From Pilosibacter fragilis (lineage in GTDB: Bacteria > Bacillota > Clostridia > Lachnospirales > Lachnospiraceae): a stretch of 64,000 bases of DNA. Position numbers and translations under genes: made by a program. The stretch lies in contig NZ_JAVYJB010000006.1 of the NCBI RefSeq assembly GCF_032490495.1, positions 194,781 to 258,780 on the forward strand, given 5' to 3'. Position 1 is the first letter of the stretch; each line of letters starts with the position of its first letter. Below the pieces are notes generated by a model. The model had not been told where the DNA came from, ran no database searches, and worked only from the letters and a program-made list of their open reading frames with translations. Positions 52,219 through 59,143 of this stretch are shown one piece after another.

Positions 52219-53178
52219 ATGCCGAAATATTATCCGATCAATGAAGAAGCCGCAAAGCGGGCAAAAGATATGAACAGCTTTTCTGACTATCAGCCGGGCT
52301 CCGCTACGGCGGGCTACCGGGCAATGGTCGATGAAGCGTATGCAGCGGCGGAACGCCAGAAAGCCCGTGTCGATCCAATGTACCATGATAAGATTGACGC
52401 GCTGGTGGATCGCTATGCCCGGAAACTTGCGGAAAATCTGAATGAACGCAATGTGATTGATGCCCGGGTGCCCTCTATTCTGATCTCCGGGGGCGGCAAT
52501 TTCCCTGTGACAAAAAAGCACAAGCAGAACGCCGCCCGGGATCGCAACTATGGAGAGTATGCGGAGATTTCAAAGCTGCTTGATAAAATCCGCTCTGTTG
52601 GAATGGGTGGGATCAGCGCGGATGACGATCTGGCCGTGGAAAAGCTGACAAAAAAGCTGGAGGGGCTGGAGTCCCTGCAGGCCACCATGAAGGCAGTCAA
52701 TGCGTATTTTCGGAAACACAAAACGCTGGACGGCTGCCCGGAGCTTACGCCGGAGCAGGCCGAAAAGCTCAAAGCAGATATGGCGCAGTCATGGCACTTG
52801 GACAAAAGCAAGCCATACCCCGCCTATCTGCTTTCCAACAACAACGCCAACATCCGCCGTGTGCGCCAGCGCATTGAGGAACTGAGCAGCCGCTCCGAGT
52901 TTGCTGGCTGGACATTCCCCGGAGGCGAGGCAAAAATCAACGAGGCTGAAAATCGTTTGCAGCTTATTTTTGAGGAAAAGCCCGATGCCAATCAGCGGCA
53001 GGAACTGAATAGCAACGGCTTTAAGTGGGCTCCCAGCCAAGGGGCATGGCAGCGGCAGCTTAACCAGAACGCCATCCGTGCTGCGGCCCGGATAGACTTT
53101 CTGCGGCCCGAGGACAGTACAAGCCCCTATCAGCTCCAGCCGTTTGTGAAAAGAGAAAACAAAGAAATGTCTCGATGA
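52219..53178 (+). CDS. Conserved ICE protein of unknown function
   Basis: Protein of 319 residues starting MPKYYPINEEAAKRAKDMNS. A helical N-terminal half (RQKARVDPMYHDKIDALVDR, MGGISADDDLAVEKLTKKLE) is followed by a region ending FEEKPDANQRQELNSNGFKW and APSQGAWQRQLNQNA. The last part resembles the C-terminal fold of element-borne DUF3560-like proteins. I cannot name its role. A strong GAAGGAGGTACT site fixes the start. Confidence 0.75.
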   Translation: MPKYYPINEEAAKRAKDMNSFSDYQPGSATAGYRAMVDEAYAAAERQKARVDPMYHDKIDALVDRYARKLAENLNERNVIDARVPSILISGGGNFPVTKKHKQNAARDRNYGEYAEISKLLDKIRSVGMGGISADDDLAVEKLTKKLEGLESLQATMKAVNAYFRKHKTLDGCPELTPEQAEKLKADMAQSWHLDKSKPYPAYLLSNNNANIRRVRQRIEELSSRSEFAGWTFPGGEAKINEAENRLQLIFEEKPDANQRQELNSNGFKWAPSQGAWQRQLNQNAIRAAARIDFLRPEDSTSPYQLQPFVKRENKEMSR

Positions 53179-53191
53179 TGGGAGGTGTACT

Positions 53192-53776
53192 ATGGACAAA
53201 AATCAAGGCTACGCCATTTTGAAGGCGGTCATGCTGGAAAATGGACGAGGATTTGTATTGGGCGAACATCCCACCGCGCCATCCCGCTATGTCACATGGG
53301 CCTGCTATGATGACAAGGACGGCCAGCGGCAGTATGAATGGGGTCACTATGGAAATGACCGCACCGCGATGGAACAGGATTTCACAGACCGGGTGCAGGA
53401 CTATCAGCGTATTTATAACGTCGGGATCAGGCAGACCGAGGCTCCCGGCCTTTACAAGTATTATTCGACCCAGCGGCCTGTGGACATCGGGACATTCCCG
53501 AAGCCGCCTTATAACAAGCCGGATGAAATCTTCAATTACGATCAGCGCATCCCGGTGGAAAATGGCTCGTTCTTGGCTTGGGGCTATCTTACCTATACCC
53601 GCCCGCTAACGGAAAAACAGGCATCCGACTATGAGCTGCGTCCTGCGCCTGATAATCCCGACAGGCCCCGTCCGATTGCCGAGCAGATGAAAAATGCGGC
53701 AAAGTTGGCGGAGGCAGATCGCGGCCCGGAGGCACTGGTTCCCCAGCGCAGGCAGCCTGACCGTGGCGATAGATAA
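53192..53776 (+). CDS. Conserved ICE hypothetical protein
   Basis: Protein of 194 residues: KNQGYAILKAVMLENGRGFV, LGEHPTAPSRYVTWACYDD, then a Tyr/Pro-rich middle and PIAEQMKNAAKLAEADRG at the end. The N-terminal segment looks like a small beta domain. GGGAGGTGTACT precedes the ATG; it lies 13 bp after the preceding gene. No family recognised with confidence. Confidence 0.68.
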   Translation: MDKNQGYAILKAVMLENGRGFVLGEHPTAPSRYVTWACYDDKDGQRQYEWGHYGNDRTAMEQDFTDRVQDYQRIYNVGIRQTEAPGLYKYYSTQRPVDIGTFPKPPYNKPDEIFNYDQRIPVENGSFLAWGYLTYTRPLTEKQASDYELRPAPDNPDRPRPIAEQMKNAAKLAEADRGPEALVPQRRQPDRGDR

Positions 53777-53788
53777 GGAGGAGCGTGT

Positions 53789-53953
53789 ATGGAAAAGAAA
53801 CGTGAACAGGAATTGTCTGTACTGGAGGTGCTGCGCCTGCACCGTGAATTTCATTTGCCGCACCCTGTTCCGGCAGACGAACAGGAAAAGCCGCTGGATA
53901 AGGTAAAGGAGCCGCCCCGCGCCTGCCGCAGCCGGGAGCGTGAGGAGCGATGA
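53789..53953 (+). CDS. Small basic protein upstream of mobC
   Basis: Protein of 54 residues, MEKKREQELSVLEVLRLHRE, with a charged tail. AAGGAGGAGCGTGT precedes the ATG and its stop overlaps the mobC start (ATGA), so it is translated with the mobilization genes. Function unknown. Confidence 0.62.
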   Translation: MEKKREQELSVLEVLRLHREFHLPHPVPADEQEKPLDKVKEPPRACRSREREER

Positions 53954-54297
53954 CAAAAAAGCGCCGCCGTCCGATCCATCTTCATGTGATGGTGTCGGAG
54001 GCGGAGCAGGCCCTGATTCAAGAACGTATGGCGGAGGCTGGCATCCGTAATATGGGAGCCTATATGCGGAAAATGGCCCTGAGTGGGTATGTGCTTCATG
54101 TTGACCTTTCGCCTGTTCGTGAGCTGGTTTCGCTCCAGCGGCGCTGCTCCAACAATCTGAACCAAGTGGCAATTCAGGCCAACACCTACGGCGCAATTTA
54201 TCCCGAAGAACTCGCAGCCTTACAGCGGGACTATGCTGCTTTGTGGGGGCCGCTGTCTGATCTTTTGAAACAGCTCTCCGCGCTGGTAGAGCTCTGA
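53950..54297 (+). CDS. mobC: MobC-type relaxosome accessory protein
   Basis: Protein of 115 residues. HLHVMVSEAEQALIQERMAE and AGIRNMGAYMRKMALSGYV form a ribbon-helix-helix-like DNA-binding part. SLQRRCSNNLNQVAIQANTY is the MobC signature. It helps the relaxase melt and nick oriT. Coupled to the gene before it and 98 bp upstream of the relaxase. Confidence 0.88.
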   Translation: MTKKRRRPIHLHVMVSEAEQALIQERMAEAGIRNMGAYMRKMALSGYVLHVDLSPVRELVSLQRRCSNNLNQVAIQANTYGAIYPEELAALQRDYAALWGPLSDLLKQLSALVEL

Positions 54298-54343
54298 CCC
54301 GTCCGGGGAGTGGTTGATACCGCTCCCCGGCTTTTTCTACTTC

Positions 54344-54358
54344 GGGACAAAGTGTCCC
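54344..54358. repeat. ICE palindrome copy 15
   Basis: GGGACAAAGTGTCCC between mobC and the relaxase gene, flanked by ACTTC and AAAGT. Confidence 0.9.
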
Positions 54359-54395
54359 AAAGTAAAAATACTGTTTGCCGGAAGGAGGAATTTTT

Positions 54396-55802
54396 ACGGC
54401 GACCACCTACATCCGCCCTTATAAAACAGCGGCGGGAAAAAGTGCAATTCAAACGATGGAGGATCGTTTCACCTATGGCCTAAACCCGGAAAAGCTGGGA
54501 GCCGTATCTTCCTATCTCTGCGATCCGAACACGGCTCCCGCCGAGTTTCTTCTGGTAAAAAGTCAATACCTTGCAGAGACAGGCCGGGCCGTGTCTCGCG
54601 GGGCCCTGTTCTTTCAGATCCGGCAGGCGTTCCTGCCCGGGGAGGTTACGGCGGAAGAAGCAAACCGTATCGGCTATGAAACGGCGATGCGCTGGACAAA
54701 GGGAAAGTATCAGTTCTTCGTCTGTACGCATACCGACAAGGCCCATATCCACAATCACATTTATTTCAATGCGACGGCCTTTGACCGCTCCCGGAAATTT
54801 CATAATTTCATTGGTTCGTCCTTTGCCCTGCGGCGGCTCTCTGACCGCGTGTGCATCGAACATGAATTGTCTGTTATCCAAAATCCGTGCCAGCACAGCA
54901 AGGGTCGTTTTCTCCACTATGGACAGTGGATCGGAGAAAAGCCACCCTCTGCCAAGCAGCGGGTGCGGCTGGCTGTTCTCGCCGCTTTGGAGAAAAAGCC
55001 CACGGACTTTGCCGACTTTCTCCGTCTCATGGAGGAGTCCGGCTTTGCGGTGAAACATGGGCGGGGCGGTGTCATCTCATTCCTTGCACCCGGGCAGGAA
55101 AAACCGACCCGGCTCCGGGCTTCTACACTTGGAGTTGGATTTGACCCGGAGGACATCAAGGCGGTAATTGCCGGGGAACGTCCACTCCCCAAACTGCCCG
55201 AGGAGCCCACGGTTCCGCCACGGCGAGTTAATCTCATCATCGACATTCAAGAGCGTATGGCCCAAGGCAAGGGCCCGGCCTATGAACGATGGGCCAAGGT
55301 CTACAACCTAAAACAAATGGCCGCCGCGCTCCAGTATTTGCAGGAGCATCATCTGACAGACTATGCGGCACTGACGGCCAGCACCGAGGCTGCGGTGGAT
55401 CACTTTCACAAGCTGTCTGACGAGCTCCGCACAACGGAGGAGGCTCTTTCCAAAACCTCGGAGCTGATGGCTGCCACGGTGGACTATGCCAAGACTCGCC
55501 CGGTGTTTGATGGATACAAAGCTGCGCGGTACAGCAAAAAGTATCTGGCCCAGCACGAAGCGGAGCTTGCCACTTACCGGGCGGCAAAGGATACTATGAA
55601 CACCATACTGAACGGCGCAAAGCTCCCTAAGATTGAAGCACTAAAAAAATCCCGCCGTGAGCTGGCGGGACAAAAGAAAGCGCTTTATGCAGAATACCGG
55701 GAGGCCCAGCGGCAAATGCGGGAGGCCGTGGCAATAAAAGCGAACATTGATCATCTGCTCGGCATAACAGACGAGCGTGAAAATAAGGCCCAGGAACGAT
55801 AG
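54396..55802 (+). CDS. Relaxase/mobilization nuclease of the ICE, non-AUG start
   Basis: Relaxase of about 468 residues. N-terminus ATTYIRPYKTAAGKSAIQTM; metal-binding H-D-H-H-H motif CTHTDKAHIHNHIYFN (about 110-125); long helical C-terminus. Related relaxases begin MATTYIRP. Here the codon before GCG-ACC-ACC is ACG (54396), with GGAGG (54384-54388) at the ideal 7-nt distance. The TTG at 54375 lies before the ribosome site, and the first ATG in frame (54456) would remove the N-terminus. So the start is ACG or a mutated ATG. Confidence 0.85.
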   Translation, partial: TATTYIRPYKTAAGKSAIQTMEDRFTYGLNPEKLGAVSSYLCDPNTAPAEFLLVKSQYLAETGRAVSRGALFFQIRQAFLPGEVTAEEANRIGYETAMRWTKGKYQFFVCTHTDKAHIHNHIYFNATAFDRSRKFHNFIGSSFALRRLSDRVCIEHELSVIQNPCQHSKGRFLHYGQWIGEKPPSAKQRVRLAVLAALEKKPTDFADFLRLMEESGFAVKHGRGGVISFLAPGQEKPTRLRASTLGVGFDPEDIKAVIAGERPLPKLPEEPTVPPRRVNLIIDIQERMAQGKGPAYERWAKVYNLKQMAAALQYLQEHHLTDYAALTASTEAAVDHFHKLSDELRTTEEALSKTSELMAATVDYAKTRPVFDGYKAARYSKKYLAQHEAELATYRAAKDTMNTILNGAKLPKIEALKKSRRELAGQKKALYAEYREAQRQMREAVAIKANIDHLLGITDERENKAQER

Positions 55803-55841
55803 TGACGGGCCGCAGACTACGGTGCAGCGCACCGGGACTTT

Positions 55842-55856
55842 GGGACAATTTGTCCC
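55842..55856. repeat. ICE palindrome copy 16
   Basis: GGGACAATTTGTCCC flanked by ACTTT and GAAGT, 40 bp after the relaxase gene. Confidence 0.9.
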
Positions 55857-55870
55857 GAAGTACAGCGGGT

Positions 55871-55939
55871 TTGGGGAGCTCCCCAACAAGCATTTTTGCG
55901 GGCCCTGCGCCCTGCAAAAATTTCGGAGTGTGGCCACAC
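55871..55939. other. Candidate oriT of the ICE
   Basis: Three dyads in a row directly after the relaxase gene: TTGGGGAGCTCCCCAA (55871-55886), TTTTTGCGGG with CCTGCAAAAA (55893-55920) and GTGTGGCCACAC (55928-55939). Dense inverted repeats beside the relaxase are typical of oriT. No known nic core was recognised. Confidence 0.5.
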
Positions 55940-55982
55940 CCGAATTGCTTGCCAAAACGCGCAACCCGCAACATGGCGCAAA

Positions 55983-56020
55983 AAACGGAGGTTACGCTTT
56001 CTTTTACGTTTCCTCCGTTT
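55983..56020. terminator. Hairpin between convergent relaxase and HTH genes
   Basis: AAACGGAGG (55983-55991) pairs with CCTCCGTTT (56012-56020); the stem includes the last codons of the minus-strand HTH gene. Confidence 0.55.
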
Positions 56021-56363
56021 CTTTCGATGCTTTCATCGCTTGGATTGTAGCTTCAACGATTTTCAATTCTCTTTCGTCCAAGGCGTTCAACATGGCATCA
56101 ATCCGCTTCCTGCACTCGCTCCCGCTATTCTGGGACGGGTAAAAGTATTGATCCACCGATATATCAAACATTGTAACCATCTGATAAAAGGTGTTGAAGC
56201 TTGGATGCTGACCATCATTTTCATTATACATAATGGTACGCGGAGCGCGGTCAACAATATAGGCCAGTTGCTCCTGTGTCATGCCGCTGGCTTCTCTTGC
56301 ACGCTTGATGGCGAGCCCTATATCGTGAAAATCAAAGCGTCTTTCATCTCGTTCTATCTTCAT
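56004..56363 (-). CDS. Xre family regulator of the ICE
   Basis: Protein of 119 residues. Helix-turn-helix about 17-70: DIGLAIKRAREASGMTQEQL, AYIVDRAPRTIMYNENDGQH. The tail IDAMLNALDERELKIVEATI is a short amphipathic helix. It lies at the border between transfer genes and cargo, facing both. AGGTGATGTT precedes the chosen ATG; the frame extends 10 codons upstream. Confidence 0.82.
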   Translation of the reverse strand: MKIERDERRFDFHDIGLAIKRAREASGMTQEQLAYIVDRAPRTIMYNENDGQHPSFNTFYQMVTMFDISVDQYFYPSQNSGSECRKRIDAMLNALDERELKIVEATIQAMKASKETEET

Positions 56364-56499
56364 AACATCACCTGATATGATTTTACATTTCATGTGATAT
56401 TATTTGAACGACTGTGTATTTCATACTACTGACTATTTAATTTCACATACGCAAAATTGATGATCGCGGAAATGTGAGGTACAATATACCTATAACTTT

Positions 56500-56514
56500 G
56501 GGACAATTTGTCCC
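56500..56514. repeat. ICE palindrome copy 17
   Basis: GGGACAATTTGTCCC flanked by ACTTT and GAAG, upstream of the two-component promoter. Confidence 0.9.
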
Positions 56515-56555
56515 GAAGATCAGAGGTTGGTATCTAAAATAAAATCAGAAATATT

Positions 56556-56587
56556 GTGAGGTTTCTGTGACATTTGGGTGCTATACT
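56556..56587 (+). promoter_or_regulatory. Response-regulator box and promoter of the two-component operon
   Basis: GTGA (56556-56559) and GTGA (56567-56570), 11 bp apart, then 11 nt to TATACT (56582-56587). No good -35 box, so the direct repeat probably recruits an activator. Confidence 0.7.
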
Positions 56588-56609
56588 GAAAATGAAGGAG
56601 TGTGATACC

Positions 56610-57293
56610 ATGCGAATTTTAGTAGTCGAGGATGATCGGCTTTTGAATAATACTTTATGCTATAACTTGAATACTGCGGGCTATACGGTTGATTCTGCAC
56701 TGACAAAATCAGTGGCCAGTAGTTTCTTGACAAAGCAGGACTATGACCTGATTGTGCTGGATGTAAATTTGCCGGACGGAAACGGTTTTGACTTCTGCCG
56801 GGAAATAAAAGAGCGTCGCCCTGATACCGTTATTATTTTTCTGACCGCAAATGATATGGAAAGCGATATGCTCAAAGGGTATGAACTGGGCGCAGAGGAT
56901 TATGTGACAAAACCTTTCCCTATGAGCGTCTTTCAAAAGAAATTAGCGGTAGTGCTGGGTAGGCTGACAAAACAATATGGTGGTGATACTTATGAGGATG
57001 GCACACTGACCATCAATTTTTCAGAAATGAGTGCTACTCTATCAGGAAAGCCACTTACATTCACCCCACTGGAATATCGACTTTTGAAAATCCTGATGAA
57101 AAATCCGCAGATTGTTTTGACCCGGCAAGTCTTGTTGGAAAAGCTGTGGGACGCAGACGGAAATTTTGTGGATGAACACGCTCTGACTGCGGCGATCAGC
57201 CGGGTACGAAACAAAATCGAAACACCTGACCGTCAGTATATCAAAACGGTATATGGTATGGGCTATATGTGGATCGGAGGAGTGCTGAAATGA
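56610..57293 (+). CDS. OmpR-family response regulator
   Basis: Protein of 227 residues. Receiver domain 1-115 (MRILVVEDDRLLNN with the acidic pair, LIVLDVNLPDGNGF with the phospho-acceptor Asp, VTKPFPMSV with the Lys) and a winged-helix DNA-binding domain (LTFTPLEYRLLKILMKNPQI to VYGMGYMW). AAGGAG precedes the ATG. It overlaps the kinase gene by 4 nt. It probably binds the GTGA-N7-GTGA boxes before its own operon, the ABC genes and the RNA gene at 61.8 kb. Confidence 0.92.
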   Translation: MRILVVEDDRLLNNTLCYNLNTAGYTVDSALTKSVASSFLTKQDYDLIVLDVNLPDGNGFDFCREIKERRPDTVIIFLTANDMESDMLKGYELGAEDYVTKPFPMSVFQKKLAVVLGRLTKQYGGDTYEDGTLTINFSEMSATLSGKPLTFTPLEYRLLKILMKNPQIVLTRQVLLEKLWDADGNFVDEHALTAAISRVRNKIETPDRQYIKTVYGMGYMWIGGVLK

Positions 57294-58321
57294 ATGTGCG
57301 AAAACTTTCCGTCAACAAAGCCTGTATCTTTTTTGCTGTTCTCCTGCTGGTGGCAATGGGGACGGTTTCAGCAGCTTTGTATGGGCTGACCCAAAATATA
57401 ACCGCTGTCTGGTATGTATTATTGTTCGGCATTTTTGTGCTGGTTTGCGCTGTTTGTTTTATGGTGCTGGTTCGCCGCAAACTGGCAATGTTCTCCGATG
57501 CTTTTTGCAGTTTAATGGATGATATGTTATCCGGGAATATGCAGCCGAAACAGACTGTGGAAGAAGAAAGTCTTTTCTATAAAATTGAATATCGGCTGAA
57601 CCGTTTATATGAAGTCATGCAGGAAAACAAGAACGGCATTGCACAAGAACGGGCTGACCTGCAAGAACTGATTTCCGACATCTCCCATCAGGTCAAGACC
57701 CCGATTGCGAACTTGAAAATGATTAACAGCACTCTGCTTGAAAATGAAGTCCCTGTGCAAAAACAAAAAGAGTTTCTAACGGCACAGGCCAGCCAGCTTG
57801 ATAAACTGGATTTTCTCATGCAGGCTATGATTAAAACCTCTCGTTTGGAAACAGGTGTTATTTCTCTGGAAAAGAAAAGCCAGCCGCTTTATGACACGCT
57901 TGCCGCCGCATTGGGAGGTATTCTTCTGAACGCCGAGAAAAAACAGATCAATGTTCAAGTGGACTGCCCGGAGAACTTGGTCGTTTCCCATGACAGAAAA
58001 TGGACAAGCGAAGCACTGTTCAATATTTTGGACAATGCAGTGAAATATACGCCGGAGGGCGGTCAAATCCGTGTTTCGGTTGAAAGTTGGGAAATGTATG
58101 TGAAAATCGACATTGCAGATACAGGCATTGGCATTTCAGAACAGCATCAGGGAGCAATTTTCAAGCGTTTCTATCGAGAGGACATCGTACATGATGTAGA
58201 TGGAATTGGTATTGGTCTATATCTGGCTCGTGAGATCGTAACCTTGCAAGGCGGTTATATCCGGGTAACATCCGAGGTTGGGAGGGGTTCAACTTTTTCC
58301 GTCTTTCTGCCTCGACAATAA
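57290..58321 (+). CDS. Two-TM sensor histidine kinase
   Basis: Protein of 343 residues. Two close membrane helices (about 12-32 and 42-62) with a very short outer loop, as in intramembrane-sensing kinases (BceS/VraG-like). H-box ISDISHQVKTPIANLKMI, then N-box (ALFNILDNAVKYTPEGG), G1 IADTGIGIS, G2 DGIGIGLYLARE. Such kinases usually sense antimicrobial peptides through the partner ABC transporter rather than directly, which fits the FtsX-type transporter downstream. Confidence 0.9.
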   Translation: MNVRKLSVNKACIFFAVLLLVAMGTVSAALYGLTQNITAVWYVLLFGIFVLVCAVCFMVLVRRKLAMFSDAFCSLMDDMLSGNMQPKQTVEEESLFYKIEYRLNRLYEVMQENKNGIAQERADLQELISDISHQVKTPIANLKMINSTLLENEVPVQKQKEFLTAQASQLDKLDFLMQAMIKTSRLETGVISLEKKSQPLYDTLAAALGGILLNAEKKQINVQVDCPENLVVSHDRKWTSEALFNILDNAVKYTPEGGQIRVSVESWEMYVKIDIADTGIGISEQHQGAIFKRFYREDIVHDVDGIGIGLYLAREIVTLQGGYIRVTSEVGRGSTFSVFLPRQ

Positions 58322-58398
58322 AATAAGTACGCTAAAAAACAAAATGTCACAGGCCTATGACATTTGAGCTTTAATTAAACAGAGGTATTTTGTTTCCC

Positions 58399-58430
58399 GT
58401 GACATTTCTGTGAGGTTTACCTTTTATGAT
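58399..58430 (+). promoter_or_regulatory. Response-regulator box and promoter of the ABC operon
   Basis: GTGA (58399-58402) and GTGA (58410-58413), then 11 nt to TATGAT (58425-58430): the same geometry as at 56556. A further dyad TGTCACAGGCCTATGACA lies upstream (58345-58362). Confidence 0.72.
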
Positions 58431-58462
58431 AGAGCCATCAAAAAGAAAGGGTGGTGTTCTAT

Positions 58463-59128
58463 ATGAACATATTACAAACGACAGATTTGAAGAAATATTA
58501 CGGCACCGAACCGAACATTACAAAAGCATTGGATGGCGTGACCCTATCCATTGAGGAAGGTGAATTTGTTGCCATTGTTGGTACTTCCGGCAGCGGTAAG
58601 TCTACTTTGCTGAACATGATGGGCGGGTTAGATACGCCAACTTCCGGCAGTATTAAAGTAAAAGGGAAAGAATTATCGAAACTCAAGGATGAACAGCTTA
58701 CCATCTTCCGCAGACGTAACATCGGGTTTATCTTTCAGAATTACAATCTTGTTCCTGTGCTGAATGTCTATGAAAATATTGTCCTGCCGGTGGAGCTGGA
58801 TGGTGATACCGTGGACAAGCGGTTTATGGATGAAGTCGTGAAAATGTTGGCTCTCGATGGGAAGCTGAACAGTATGCCTAACAATCTGTCCGGCGGCCAG
58901 CAGCAGCGTGTAGCGATTGCCCGCGCCCTTGTTTCCAAACCAGCTATTATACTTGCAGATGAACCGACAGGCAATTTGGATAGCCGGACAAGTAGTGATG
59001 TTCTTGGTTTGCTGAAAGTTACAAGTCAGAAGTTCCATCAAACGCTTGTAATGATTACCCATAACAATGAAATTGCCCAGCTTGCCGACCGAATTATCCG
59101 TATTGAGGACGGAAAAATCGCACAGTGA
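58463..59128 (+). CDS. ABC transporter ATPase (MacB/BceA-like)
   Basis: Protein of 221 residues. Walker A GTSGSGKSTLL, Q-loop FIFQNYNLVPVLNVYENIVL, signature NLSGGQQQRVAIARAL, Walker B IILADEPTGNLDS, H-loop MITHNNEIA. These are the LolD/MacB/BceA type that pairs with FtsX-fold permeases. The ATG at 58463 was chosen; the frame opens 4 codons earlier. AGAAAGGGTGG upstream. Confidence 0.9.
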   Translation: MNILQTTDLKKYYGTEPNITKALDGVTLSIEEGEFVAIVGTSGSGKSTLLNMMGGLDTPTSGSIKVKGKELSKLKDEQLTIFRRRNIGFIFQNYNLVPVLNVYENIVLPVELDGDTVDKRFMDEVVKMLALDGKLNSMPNNLSGGQQQRVAIARALVSKPAIILADEPTGNLDSRTSSDVLGLLKVTSQKFHQTLVMITHNNEIAQLADRIIRIEDGKIAQ

Positions 59129-59143
59129 CAGGGGGTGACATTG

